This document shows positions 8,508-17,243 of a DNA stretch of 64,000 nt, piece after piece. Made by a program: the position numbers and the translations under genes. Each line of letters begins with the position of its first letter. Positions within the stretch are counted from its first letter, which is position 1. The stretch is from Chitinophaga niastensis (GTDB taxonomy: Bacteria > Bacteroidota > Bacteroidia > Chitinophagales > Chitinophagaceae). The notes beneath the pieces were generated by a model. The model was not told where the DNA came from. It saw only the letters and a list, made by a program, of their open reading frames with translations, and ran no database searches. The stretch covers positions 372,001 to 436,000 of the forward strand of contig NZ_PYAW01000003.1 in assembly GCF_003014755.1 (NCBI RefSeq), given 5' to 3'.

Positions 8508-11009
8508 CTATTGCAGCAATTCATTGATACGCACAAAATGATACCCCTGACTTTTTAATGCAGTGATCAATGCATCCAGCCGGTTATAAAACTTATCTGT
8601 GCGCCGCGGATCAGTACCGATATGCATCAGCAATAAAAAACCATTTAATCCTTCCGGATGATGAGATGCATCATCTGTTACAGATTGATAAATCTCATCT
8701 GAAGAACGATAACTTTTCATATCGGGCGTTGTGTAATCCGCATTGGAACGGGTGCCAGGTGTGTAATTCACAAGCATCAACCCTTCTTCTTTTGTCCATT
8801 GTGCAATGGTACTGTTATACCACTCATAGGGAGGTAAAAAATAAGGTGCTGCTGCTTTTTTTATGCCCAGCGCCGCCATCTTCTGATAGTTAGCGGCGAG
8901 GTCGTTATGAAATTGTTCCCGGGTGATCAGCAGGCTATCACGCTTATTCCAGTCGCAATACAAAGGATGCTGATCTGAATGCGGTCCCAGGTAATGTCCA
9001 TCTGCTTTTAGTTGCCGGATGAGCGGTTGAAAAGAAGGGTTAGCATAAAATTTTCCGGTGAGAAAAAATGCAGCAGGTACTTTTTGTTGTTTCAGTATAC
9101 GACGAATCACTGCGCCACCATCCGCAAATTCATCGCCGGTAAAAACAAGTGTCAGTTCTTTGCGGGTAGTATCGCCACGGATCACAGCCCCTGCTGCATA
9201 AGTACGTATTTTTCCGGGAGCACGATCAAGGCCTTCATTCGCGGCTGCCGCCAGCAGATACACCAGTGAAGTAGTACCATCCATGGTGGGCTCATTGGTA
9301 CTGTAATCACCAAAGTCATCGTGATATACGGCCAGGTCACTCTGAAAATCTGCGTATTCATCCGGCTTTGATAAACGGATACCCAGGAGCTTATTGTAAA
9401 TATTTGTATATACGGGGCCATCCACCAAACCGCCATCAATAGGATAATGTCCCAGGTGGGAGAAAGCTGAGTGCGGATCTGTCGGTGTGTCGCCGTGAGC
9501 AGGTAAGCCATAAACCATGCTGGTGCCCCATGGATTACAACCAAACAGCCAATCCACATTAGCCTGTTCCAGTGCGGCGTACGTCGCACTGCCGCTTAAC
9601 TGACGATACCAGTAACATTGAATGGCAAAAGAAGTAGTCAGGTTATTACTGCACCAGATAAACGGTATATAGCGGTAAAACGCATTCGTTTTCGCTTTTT
9701 CCCAAACCCTGTCGATACCTGTTTTATAATAGTTGATGACCATTTGTTTTTTAGCACCGCTCAACTGTTTCGCCAGCTCATAATGTCCCAGGTTGATGAA
9801 GGGATACCATTGGTAATGGCTGGCTGTATCAGCGCCCAGCCAGGGAGTTACTTTTTCCTGTGCCGCATAACCCAGGGCCTGCTGCCGGTATTTTTCAATA
9901 TGGTTGCCATTATACAATGCTGCTGCTCCCAGCTCCATATCATCTACCCAGTTATCTTCCGCATAAATGTATGGCGACAGTACAGATGCTGTCTGACATA
10001 CACCAGGTTGTTTTATGCCCATTACATAGGCCGATACTGCCCTTTCCTGCAGCGTACGTGCATAGGCAGGATCCTGCTCTTTCAGCAAAGTATATCCCAA
10101 TGCAAAAGCACTGGCAAATTTACCGGCGGTAGAGGCCACTCCGGTGGCTTTGTTCTTATATTTCCCTAATCCCTGCGGCTGCCCGGTACAGAAATATACC
10201 GGTCGCTCAAAACCTTTACCGTAAAAATCATCTTCTTTAGGCAGGCGCATACCGTGATGATCCCTGTCGTCTGCTATCTGGTTGAATAACCAGTTTTCCC
10301 GCGGATGCATTTTCAGGAGCCAGTCGAGCCCCCAACGAGCCTCATCCAGCACATCTGCCACCCCGTTACTGCCCTCCAATCCATTTGCTGCATAGTGATC
10401 CGCAAATACACGCGGAAAATCGCGATATGCCGCCAGCAGATGATAAGTGGCATTGGCGGAAGTAGTGGAGTACTGCAGGTAATCGCTGGCATCATGCCAG
10501 CCACCTGCTACATCTATGTGCGTGCTGTCGGGCATCGGGCCGTACATCGTATAGCCGTCGTGCGTATGACAGGAATCTTTCAGAAAAGGATTAAAAAAAC
10601 TACGTTGCTGTCGCATATACCGCAAAACAAAATCAGCAGCGCCCGCGTATACGTCATTGGCTATACGAAAAACAGATGATACCGTTGCTCCGACCCGCAG
10701 ATAGTACACACCTGGTTGCTTACATGCGCTGAAATCGAGGCGCATAGTTTGATTAAAAGGACCATAATGCCCAAATGCCTTACCTGTGGAGCCGGTAAAT
10801 ATCACCTTTGACGTAATCGAATCTATCAACTGAAAGGTAGCAGGATAAGCCGTTTCCTTGCTTCCCCACACCGCCACTTTTATGCCGTCGGGTAAATATC
10901 CCAGCTGATTGATCCTGATCCAGGAAACAGGTCCGGCAAGGGTTTCAGAAGAGCATATCCCAACAAATAACAACACAAGGAAAATATATCTTAACAGGTG
11001 TTTCATCAT
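8508..11009 (-). CDS. GH9 glycoside hydrolase fused to a polysaccharide deacetylase-like domain
   Basis: About 833 residues from MMKHLLRYIFLVLLFVGICS, a clear signal peptide; the frame is open 27 codons further upstream, but that extension is unlikely. Order: an Ig-like CelD_N domain (IRINQLGYLPDGIKVAVW), then an (alpha/alpha)6 GH9 domain with the catalytic Asp motif DVAGGWHDASDY and the C-terminal acid NEPTMDGTTSLVYLLAAA. It ends in a NodB/CE4-type domain (about the last 210 residues) with TLVFTGDEFADGG, FFLTGKFY and the zinc-binding GPHSDQHPLY. GH9 enzymes cleave beta-1,4-glucans and some act on chitosan-like polymers; CE4 domains remove N- or O-acetyl groups. The usual TFDDG start of NodB domains is altered to FTGDEFADG, so deacetylase activity is less certain than GH9 activity. 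Probably periplasmic or surface exposed. Confidence 0.88.
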   Translation of the reverse strand: MMKHLLRYIFLVLLFVGICSSETLAGPVSWIRINQLGYLPDGIKVAVWGSKETAYPATFQLIDSITSKVIFTGSTGKAFGHYGPFNQTMRLDFSACKQPGVYYLRVGATVSSVFRIANDVYAGAADFVLRYMRQQRSFFNPFLKDSCHTHDGYTMYGPMPDSTHIDVAGGWHDASDYLQYSTTSANATYHLLAAYRDFPRVFADHYAANGLEGSNGVADVLDEARWGLDWLLKMHPRENWLFNQIADDRDHHGMRLPKEDDFYGKGFERPVYFCTGQPQGLGKYKNKATGVASTAGKFASAFALGYTLLKEQDPAYARTLQERAVSAYVMGIKQPGVCQTASVLSPYIYAEDNWVDDMELGAAALYNGNHIEKYRQQALGYAAQEKVTPWLGADTASHYQWYPFINLGHYELAKQLSGAKKQMVINYYKTGIDRVWEKAKTNAFYRYIPFIWCSNNLTTSFAIQCYWYRQLSGSATYAALEQANVDWLFGCNPWGTSMVYGLPAHGDTPTDPHSAFSHLGHYPIDGGLVDGPVYTNIYNKLLGIRLSKPDEYADFQSDLAVYHDDFGDYSTNEPTMDGTTSLVYLLAAAANEGLDRAPGKIRTYAAGAVIRGDTTRKELTLVFTGDEFADGGAVIRRILKQQKVPAAFFLTGKFYANPSFQPLIRQLKADGHYLGPHSDQHPLYCDWNKRDSLLITREQFHNDLAANYQKMAALGIKKAAAPYFLPPYEWYNSTIAQWTKEEGLMLVNYTPGTRSNADYTTPDMKSYRSSDEIYQSVTDDASHHPEGLNGFLLLMHIGTDPRRTDKFYNRLDALITALKSQGYHFVRINELLQ

Positions 11010-11283
11010 AATTTTATAATCATTATCCGTTTTGTGCAGCATACTCCGTTGATGGTGGTATGTTGATGTAATGCGAGAAAACAGTACCACCCCCGGCCCC
11101 TCCTTGTCAGCTAATCTTGTAGGCGTTGGGGGTGGTAATCAGAAACGATAAAATAAGATTAACTTTATAAATGAGATCTCTTTCTAAAATATTAATGAAC
11201 TGAATATGACATTCTATATACAGTTAAAATATACAGGAAAAAACTTCATCAGATTCATCATTGATTCAAATACCTTTATCAAA
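11010..11283. other. Divergent intergenic region with 10-bp GC-rich inverted repeat
   Basis: This 274-base gap separates the GH9 and MsrB genes, which point away from each other. It contains taccaccccc (11085-11094) and gggggtggta (11128-11137), a perfect 10-bp inverted repeat with a 33-base loop, GC-rich in an AT-rich setting. A 26-codon plus-strand frame (11071-11151) lies over it but has no supporting sign of translation. The repeat could be a shared operator or an RNA hairpin in the GH9 leader. Confidence 0.4.
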
Positions 11284-11799
11284 ATGAAATCAATACTTAT
11301 TTTGTTACTTATACTGGCAACCGGAACCGGTTGTCATAGCCAGATAAAAAATCAGCATAATATGCAGCAACCCGCATCTCAGAACCCGTATTACTCCAGA
11401 ACGGATACCAGCAAACTACATGTAAGCAATGCAGAATGGAAAAAAATATTGCCCCACGACCTGTATGCAGTAGCAAGAGAACAGGCTACAGAACGGCCTT
11501 TTACCGGCAAATATTGGGATAGCGATGTGAGAGGAACTTATTATTGCGCTGTTTGTGGCAATGCATTATTTATATCCGATGCCAAGTTCGCGAGTTCCTG
11601 TGGCTGGCCGAGCTTTTTTGAGCCCATCCGGACAAATAGTGTAATTTATAAAACAGACAATTCTTTGGGAATGGAAAGAACAGAGGTTATCTGTGGCCGC
11701 TGTGACTCACATCTCGGCCATATTTTCGATGACGGCCCTGCACCTACGCATAAACGTTTTTGTATGAACTCGGTGTCACTGGATTTTGATCCTAAGTAA
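11284..11799 (+). CDS. msrB: Peptide-methionine (R)-S-oxide reductase, secreted lipoprotein form
   Basis: 171 residues from MKSILILLLILATGTGCHSQ, a lipoprotein signal with Cys at the GC junction. The frame continues 26 codons upstream, but that segment carries no signal-like features. The MsrB fold is complete: two zinc pairs (YYCAVCGNALF and VICGRCDSHLGH), SSCGWPSFFEP, and catalytic Cys in KRFCMNSVSLDF. It reduces methionine-R-sulfoxide in proteins; the lipoprotein signal places it in the periplasmic space, where it would repair oxidised envelope proteins. The gene stands alone and is convergent with the SGNH gene, 16 bases away. Confidence 0.95.
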   Translation: MKSILILLLILATGTGCHSQIKNQHNMQQPASQNPYYSRTDTSKLHVSNAEWKKILPHDLYAVAREQATERPFTGKYWDSDVRGTYYCAVCGNALFISDAKFASSCGWPSFFEPIRTNSVIYKTDNSLGMERTEVICGRCDSHLGHIFDDGPAPTHKRFCMNSVSLDFDPK

Positions 11800-11815
11800 A
11801 ACCGGTATAATATGA

Positions 11816-13591
11816 TCAGTGAAACGCCTGTTGTAACTGCTGTCCCAATTTTTCGTACCCTGCTGCTACCGGATGAAGACCATCGCTGAACAGCGACTCA
11901 TCTATCTTTCCGTCTTTTTTCAGCAGTACTTTACCTGGGTTGATATATTGCAGTTTCAGTTGTTTGGCCAACAGGCTGATACGCTTATTGAGCGTTTCCA
12001 CCCGTTGCTCCATATTCCCGCGGGGAAGAATGCCCGATAAGATGATCTGCGTTTGGGGTTGCCGTACATTAACAGCAGCCACCAACGCCTGCAGGCCCAT
12101 TATAATTTCCTCATCATTACAATCGCCTAAATTATTGGTACCAATCATGAATAGTACATGTTTGGCCTGATAACCATCCAGTTCATCATGATAAATACGC
12201 CAAAGCACATTTTCTATTCTATCCCATCCAAAGGCAAGATTACGCATACCAATGGGTGCCAGGTATTTATTCCATGACTCCTCACCACGGGCAATTGGTG
12301 CTTTGGGATCTCCACCCCAAAAGTGAATGATAGAATTGGCCAGTATAATATTCTGTGGAGGTGTTTTTTTATTCAATGCCAAAATTTCCTGATGACGATC
12401 CCGCCAGTCGTAAGACCGGATATCCCGACTTTGCGTAACAGGGATGGTAGTCCTGATATTTCCGGATGGTTCGTGTAATATACGCCTGATAATTTTTTCA
12501 TAGGCAGCCGCATACTTCATCATGCCCACATCATTGGGATGCACACCATCTACTGTTGCATTGATATCCCAGTCCATGTCTTTATTGGAGAGCAGATAGA
12601 GATGTTGTTTTCCTTCTGCTATCAGTTTTGCAAATACACTCCGCAGCACCTTATTGGCATTTTCAAAACCATTAAGGGTTGTTGTATCCATGATACTACC
12701 TTTCACGCCACCACTATGCTCTACCAGTAATATAGGCACCTCCGGTCTTTTTCCCTGCAATGTATTTACTGCATCTTTAATCAGCTGTTCCAGTGCGGCG
12801 GAGCTATACCCCGTGAGGTTGGGCAAACAGTCCAATACATAGATCTTAGCATCCTTTTCCACCATCTGGTCCAGTACTGATTTTTCGAGCAAACCAGTGC
12901 CAGAGAAGCCCAGGTTAATAAGCGGACGGTCGAGAGAACGATTGAGGATGGCTGTCCAGGCCAAACCAGGCCTGCTGGCACACCCGCCTTGCATAATAGA
13001 AGTGCCGTAAGCTACTACCGGCTTTTCAAGGCTCAGGGGCATCGGGGCAAAATGTTTTTCGGATGCCACCCCTATCTGCAACCAGTTAACGGTATTGTAT
13101 AAAGGCAGATAGAGTCTGTATTCTGTATCCCCGCCAGTGAACGCATGATCTGCCTGCAGGTGTGAAAACCGGTATTCAACGGTATCACCGAAAGCATAGT
13201 GTCCGGGCGCCCATTGCCAGCCGCCACTGCGATCTATTGCATAAAGATCAATACCACTTACACCTGTAGCCGGCATATGCGGCATCGCAAAGTTGCCTTT
13301 ATTCTGCACAACATATCGTACTACTATTTCATTGGCATCCGACTTAAACTTCAGGTACAATCCTGCACTGTTGTGCGAAAGGCCCCATACTTTTGGATTC
13401 AGCGTGTTTTTTGCACCGGCTGAAAAACGATCATAATAACTTTCGGTTGCTCCCTGCAAACACTGCCCTTCCAACACAGGAAAATCGTTGCCGGCAGGAT
13501 TCCACCATTTGACAGGATTTTGTTGCTGAGCAAAGATGTGTGTGGCTGCAACACATTGCAGTAAAAGAAAAAATGTGATACTACGTTTCAT
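11816..13591 (-). CDS. Two-domain SGNH hydrolase (putative carbohydrate esterase), exported
   Basis: 591 residues with signal peptide MKRSITFFLLLQCVAATHIFA. After an N-terminal beta-rich region (about 25-175) come two SGNH/GDSL domains. The first has VVAYGTSIMQGG (block I Ser), INLGFSGTG and VDGVHPNDVG (block V Asp/His). The second has ILANSIIHFWGG, MIGTNNLGD (block III) and SDGLHPVAAGYEKL. Both halves keep the Ser and Asp-x-x-His positions, so both may be active. SGNH esterases of this layout typically remove acetyl groups from plant or bacterial polysaccharides. It lies 26 bases upstream-side of the sugar isomerase-like gene on the same strand, so the two are probably co-transcribed. Confidence 0.88.
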   Translation of the reverse strand: MKRSITFFLLLQCVAATHIFAQQQNPVKWWNPAGNDFPVLEGQCLQGATESYYDRFSAGAKNTLNPKVWGLSHNSAGLYLKFKSDANEIVVRYVVQNKGNFAMPHMPATGVSGIDLYAIDRSGGWQWAPGHYAFGDTVEYRFSHLQADHAFTGGDTEYRLYLPLYNTVNWLQIGVASEKHFAPMPLSLEKPVVAYGTSIMQGGCASRPGLAWTAILNRSLDRPLINLGFSGTGLLEKSVLDQMVEKDAKIYVLDCLPNLTGYSSAALEQLIKDAVNTLQGKRPEVPILLVEHSGGVKGSIMDTTTLNGFENANKVLRSVFAKLIAEGKQHLYLLSNKDMDWDINATVDGVHPNDVGMMKYAAAYEKIIRRILHEPSGNIRTTIPVTQSRDIRSYDWRDRHQEILALNKKTPPQNIILANSIIHFWGGDPKAPIARGEESWNKYLAPIGMRNLAFGWDRIENVLWRIYHDELDGYQAKHVLFMIGTNNLGDCNDEEIIMGLQALVAAVNVRQPQTQIILSGILPRGNMEQRVETLNKRISLLAKQLKLQYINPGKVLLKKDGKIDESLFSDGLHPVAAGYEKLGQQLQQAFH

Positions 13592-13617
13592 TACTCAAAC
13601 TAAATTATTACACCCGA

Positions 13618-14535
13618 TTAGTAACCCCATTGTTTCATCACTTTTAAATCTTCTTTAGCACAAGCCAGCGGTGTTTTATCCTGGTAAGATTCCTGCTCGA
13701 TGATGAAATGTGTGGTACCGCCTGATTTTTTGCCCAGGTCTATTATTTCTTTTACAGGAATAATGCCTTTGCCAAGCACCGTGCTTTCATAGGCGCTTCC
13801 CATCTCTCCTTTTCCGGCAGCTTTAATTTCGTCTTTTACATGCATCAGTTCAAAACGGCCGGGATATTGTTTTATAATATCCAGCGCCCTGCCACCCGCG
13901 TGGTACATATTACCGATATCCAATTGCTGCACTACCAATAATGGATCTGTGTGCTGCAGGATAAGGTCAAAGAGCTTATGACCATTCAACTGCTGACTAA
14001 ATTCAAAATCGTGGTTATGATACCCGAATTTCATACCCGACTTTTTGCATAACTCCCCGCTTTTATTAAAAACGTCCATATAAGCTTTGAAGTCGTCGTA
14101 GGTTTTACGCAAACTTTCATCCAGCCAGGGGCTGATCACGTAATGCTGGCCAACGGTAGCTGCATCTTCCACGGTATATTTCCATTCATCTGTAAAATCA
14201 TTTTTTGCCGCATCCCAATGCTGTTTGCCCATCACAGTGTGACCACTAGGCATGAATAATCCGAAATCATTCAGCAATTTTTTAAATTCTTTGGCAGTAT
14301 AGCCATAAAATTTGCGGTTAACATAATTAGCATGCTCTACATTTTTATATCCCATCCCCGCCAGTTGCTTTAAAGTGCCGGACGGATCTTTTTTCATATC
14401 CTCACGAATGGAATACAATTGTATGCCTAATAACTCTTTTGCCTTTCCTGCAGCGAACAGCTCGTGCGACAAAAGTGTTGTACCAGCAAAGGCTAACGTG
14501 CCTGTTTTTAAAAAGTTCCTTCTTGAAATGTTCAT
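13618..14535 (-). CDS. Sugar phosphate isomerase/epimerase family protein (xylose-isomerase-like TIM barrel), Tat-exported
   Basis: 305 residues. The N-terminus MNISRRNFLKTGTLAFAGTT is a twin-arginine signal. The barrel pattern is that of AP_endonuc_2/xylose-isomerase-like proteins: GIQLYSIREDMKKDPSGTLK, KYGYHNHDFEF-type strand (MKFGYHNHDFEFS), LLVVQQLDIGNMYHAGGRAL, FELMHVKDEIKAAG and the C-terminal HFIIEQESY. His and Glu/Asp metal ligands are in the right places for a divalent-metal isomerase or keto-sugar epimerase. It is transcribed just before the tandem SGNH esterase, and the pair probably processes an imported or surface-released sugar. The substrate is unknown. Confidence 0.9.
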   Translation of the reverse strand: MNISRRNFLKTGTLAFAGTTLLSHELFAAGKAKELLGIQLYSIREDMKKDPSGTLKQLAGMGYKNVEHANYVNRKFYGYTAKEFKKLLNDFGLFMPSGHTVMGKQHWDAAKNDFTDEWKYTVEDAATVGQHYVISPWLDESLRKTYDDFKAYMDVFNKSGELCKKSGMKFGYHNHDFEFSQQLNGHKLFDLILQHTDPLLVVQQLDIGNMYHAGGRALDIIKQYPGRFELMHVKDEIKAAGKGEMGSAYESTVLGKGIIPVKEIIDLGKKSGGTTHFIIEQESYQDKTPLACAKEDLKVMKQWGY

Positions 14536-14641
14536 GGCAGTAATTATTTAGTACATGTTAACGTGGAATGACAGGATAAAAAATATTTCTCTAAAATATA
14601 ATTTTAAAACTATTCTTTTTCAAAAATTTATTTATGGAGCG

Positions 14642-16195
14642 CTATTCTCTATATTCTTTCCCATTCACCCGGTTAATATAAAAAGAAATCTCTTTGCCAT
14701 TCTCTGTTTTTCTTACCAAACCATCTCCATCAATATGATGATACAAAGGAGGTGTAATCACTTTATTGTGCTGTATATCCAGCAATCCGTACATTTCTTT
14801 CTGATGACCGTTTTCAACAATTTTAGCTGTATAAACAATGATGCCCGGCACTATTTCATTGCCTATATAATCATATACCGGCATTACCTGCCATGTTTGT
14901 TTTTGAACATCATAAATGCCATATTTCCCGGTTGCTGCATCTTTGCCGCTGTAAAGGTCCACAGAAAGATAGCAGGGAGCTGCATTCTCAGAAAAAGGCA
15001 ACGATTTAAACAACAGATCCCTGCCCATCATTCCTTTTTTAGCTCCCCGGGTAAATAACAGATCTCCATTACTAAGCATCATATCTAATCCTGCATAAGC
15101 CGGGATTTTCGTATACCAATGCCCGTTAGTATCCAGTAACAAACACCTGCTCTCCTTACTTTTACCAAATATGGACAACACCAAAAAATATTCGCTATCG
15201 GGGATGGAGGAAATAATGATGGCCTGCCCCATAATCTCCGCAGCAGTGGCTGTATCGTCTTCTTTTTTGTAATCCTGAATATCGGCTGGCAATGGTTTGT
15301 ATAGATCAGGAAAAAGATAGTATTTCCCTTCATTACTTTTAAAAACAGCAGTAGAGATAGTAGTATATGGATACATATCCTGCCGTTGCTTTTTAACGAC
15401 AATAGTTTTGCCCGAAGTGCGATTGAACAGCAGGCTGCCTGCTTCCGTGTAAGTTATCTGATCCGTTGATTTGCCATTTATACCTGATTTATAATATTGC
15501 CCGTTTTTAAAAACAAGCGCCGTTGTATCATTGATAAAATCAAAAAAATGACCGTTTACCTGCTTTAGTTTATTACCGGCACCAAGCTGGAATGAGCGGT
15601 GCTGCACCTGCAAGTTGCGTCCGGATGAAGATATAAGGATATCACGCGGAACACTGCGATAAGGCTCCCAGTCTTTTTTCCAGTAACTGCCATAAGCGTT
15701 CTCCAGATCCATCCGCCGCTGCCGGAACAGTACTTTTCCACCCTGTAAAGAACGTATCTTCCATTTTGCTCTGGGCACTTTGGTAACCAGGAAGGGGCCT
15801 TTATTACCTGTGCTCAGCACATTAAATTCAGGCAATATCTTCCATTGCCAACAACGCCACCAGGCATTATATTCCTTTTTGGTGATCGCCACCGCAAATA
15901 ATCCATCAGAAAAAAGATCCGCATAAGGATACTTAAATGGAACGATTGTTTTCCCTTTAAGATCTATTACACCATACTGCTGGTTTACACTGGCCACCGC
16001 GTAGCCGTTCTTAAATGGTTGTGCCTCATCAAACCGGGCCGGGATGATACTATTGCCGGTACTGTCGCAATAACCGAACTTTCCGGTTTGGGCTAACAAA
16101 GGGTATAACGGTACTACTGTTGTTTCCTGCGCCATTATTGTATTGAAAAAAAATAAAGTTGTTATTGTAAGGTAAATCGGTCTCAATGTTATCAT
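14642..16195 (-). CDS. WG-repeat protein, exported
   Basis: 517 residues with a signal peptide (MITLRPIYLTITTLFFFNTI, cleaved after MAQ). Near the N-terminus it shows WG/KWG repeats: GKFGYCDSTGNSIIPARFDE, QYGVIDLKGKTIVPFKYPYA. Near the C-terminus are GKYGIYDVQKQTWQVMPVYD and MYGLLDIQHNKVITPPLYHH, with a less regular middle. WG repeats form beta-propeller-like surfaces of unknown function, common in Bacteroidota. A perfect 16-bp inverted repeat lies 26 bases upstream of the start and may control it. No enzyme motif is visible. Confidence 0.85.
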   Translation of the reverse strand: MITLRPIYLTITTLFFFNTIMAQETTVVPLYPLLAQTGKFGYCDSTGNSIIPARFDEAQPFKNGYAVASVNQQYGVIDLKGKTIVPFKYPYADLFSDGLFAVAITKKEYNAWWRCWQWKILPEFNVLSTGNKGPFLVTKVPRAKWKIRSLQGGKVLFRQRRMDLENAYGSYWKKDWEPYRSVPRDILISSSGRNLQVQHRSFQLGAGNKLKQVNGHFFDFINDTTALVFKNGQYYKSGINGKSTDQITYTEAGSLLFNRTSGKTIVVKKQRQDMYPYTTISTAVFKSNEGKYYLFPDLYKPLPADIQDYKKEDDTATAAEIMGQAIIISSIPDSEYFLVLSIFGKSKESRCLLLDTNGHWYTKIPAYAGLDMMLSNGDLLFTRGAKKGMMGRDLLFKSLPFSENAAPCYLSVDLYSGKDAATGKYGIYDVQKQTWQVMPVYDYIGNEIVPGIIVYTAKIVENGHQKEMYGLLDIQHNKVITPPLYHHIDGDGLVRKTENGKEISFYINRVNGKEYRE

Positions 16196-16220
16196 GAATA
16201 GGATTATAGGCTTTTAGGCT

Positions 16221-16258
16221 AACAAAATAGTTATGCGCCGGTGCATAACTATTTTGTT
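16221..16258. promoter_or_regulatory. Perfect 16-bp inverted repeat upstream of the WG-repeat gene
   Basis: Arms aacaaaatagttatgc (16221-16236) and gcataactattttgtt (16243-16258) pair perfectly around a 6-base GC loop. It starts 26 bases from the WG start codon, in the promoter zone of that gene, and is about 200 bases downstream of the 176-aa gene. No long T-run follows on either strand, so an operator or a cruciform is as plausible as a terminator. Confidence 0.6.
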
Positions 16259-16292
16259 CAAAGATACAATCCTGGCGCTACCAACCATAAAA

Positions 16293-16383
16293 TTACTTCA
16301 AAGCAGCAGCGGCCTGCAGGTATTCATAGTTCACGAAGCATTTGGGATTGTCCGCTTTTAGTACAAGCCATGTACGGTTATAT
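16293..16383 (-). pseudogene. Possible C-terminal gene remnant
   Basis: A 29-codon minus-strand stretch without its own start codon reads like the end of a real protein (RTWLVLKADNPKCFVNYEYL then QAAAALK and a stop). It lies in the gap between the 176-aa gene and the WG gene, next to a region with proven duplication debris. No parent gene is recognised, so this is a weak call. Confidence 0.25.
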
Positions 16384-16464
16384 TACACTGCCAACAAATC
16401 ATACAACATATTATTCCTCATTTCTATGAGTGTTTTTCTATTTTAATCCCCACTAGTTTTTGTT

Positions 16465-16995
16465 TTATTTTCTGCTGACTGGTGCACTCGACCATAGTTT
16501 CATAGGATCAAATAAGTAAGTAGGAATTTTTTTGTTTTTTCTACTCTTTATATCTGCATCCAACATTTCTTTTATCTGATTTGAAGATAAGGGGTCTGGA
16601 CAATTAGCGATAGTATCCGGATAGTAGTGAAAATTAAAAGGCTGCAAAATATCGAAATCAGCAGGTGATTTAGGAATTATCTTTCCCCAATTGGCCTTTT
16701 TATAAACTGAGAGCGAACGGAAAAAAGCTATTTTTATTATTTTCGGATTCCTGCTAAAATCAACACTATCCTGCACTTTTTTATTGCGAACATGAATTGT
16801 TATGGTAGAGTATTCATTACAAATGCCTGCATCTATATCATCTCGTAACATATAGGCCTCACTTGCCTCTTCATAGAGTTTTCTGGTTTCATTATTAGAA
16901 ATTTTAATTTGCGCAGATACTGCTTGGCTGATAACAATAAATAGGCAAATTTGAATTGCCTTTTTTAGTGCCTGCTTATTTGCATTTGGTTTCAT
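16465..16995 (-). CDS. Exported protein of unknown function (paralogue B of a tandem pair)
   Basis: 176 residues, with a signal peptide ending AVSAQIK. It is a clear paralogue of the 173-residue product at 17244, sharing CNEYSTITIHVRN, DSVDF, NPKIIKIAF, YKKANW, DFDILQPF, ANCPDPL and KKIPTYL. No catalytic motif is recognised. The shared conserved Cys residues (C in ICNEYS and NCPDPL) might form a disulfide in the periplasm. Its start overlaps the 3' end of a decayed zincin copy by 20 bases, the same arrangement as the intact zincin-173-aa pair, showing that the two genes were duplicated as a unit. The sequence just after its stop also matches that after the paralogue. Confidence 0.75.
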   Translation of the reverse strand: MKPNANKQALKKAIQICLFIVISQAVSAQIKISNNETRKLYEEASEAYMLRDDIDAGICNEYSTITIHVRNKKVQDSVDFSRNPKIIKIAFFRSLSVYKKANWGKIIPKSPADFDILQPFNFHYYPDTIANCPDPLSSNQIKEMLDADIKSRKNKKIPTYLFDPMKLWSSAPVSRK

Positions 16996-17182
16996 TGATT
17001 CCCATTTTATTGTAGGTGTTATAAGAATCGATACTGTCTTTTGCCCCTCTGCTTAAAGCAATATATGTTGAAGTTTTCTCTAATCCTCCCCACGCTAAAC
17101 CGATAAATGTTAATGGAACTTCATTAACATATTTCAAAATATGCTCAGCGGCTTTTAAAAATTGAGATTTTGTATGAGTACT
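16976..17182 (-). pseudogene. Truncated C-terminal copy of the zincin lipoprotein
   Basis: Reading the minus strand gives about 68 codons with stop TAA, including AAEHILKYVNEVPLTFIG, LAWGGLEKTSTYIALSR and DSIDSYNTYNKMGINETK. This matches the C-terminus of the intact gene at 17743 (LAWGGLDETDTYINMAK, DKIESINIFYKSGVNGTT). The part with signal peptide, linker and HExxH is missing and an in-frame stop precedes the segment, so it is a remnant left from a tandem duplication and deletion. Confidence 0.8.
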
Positions 17183-17243
17183 TTATTTTTTCCGGGCTTA
17201 TTTCCATGAGTGGTTTTTGTTTTAATTCCCACTAGATTTTGTA

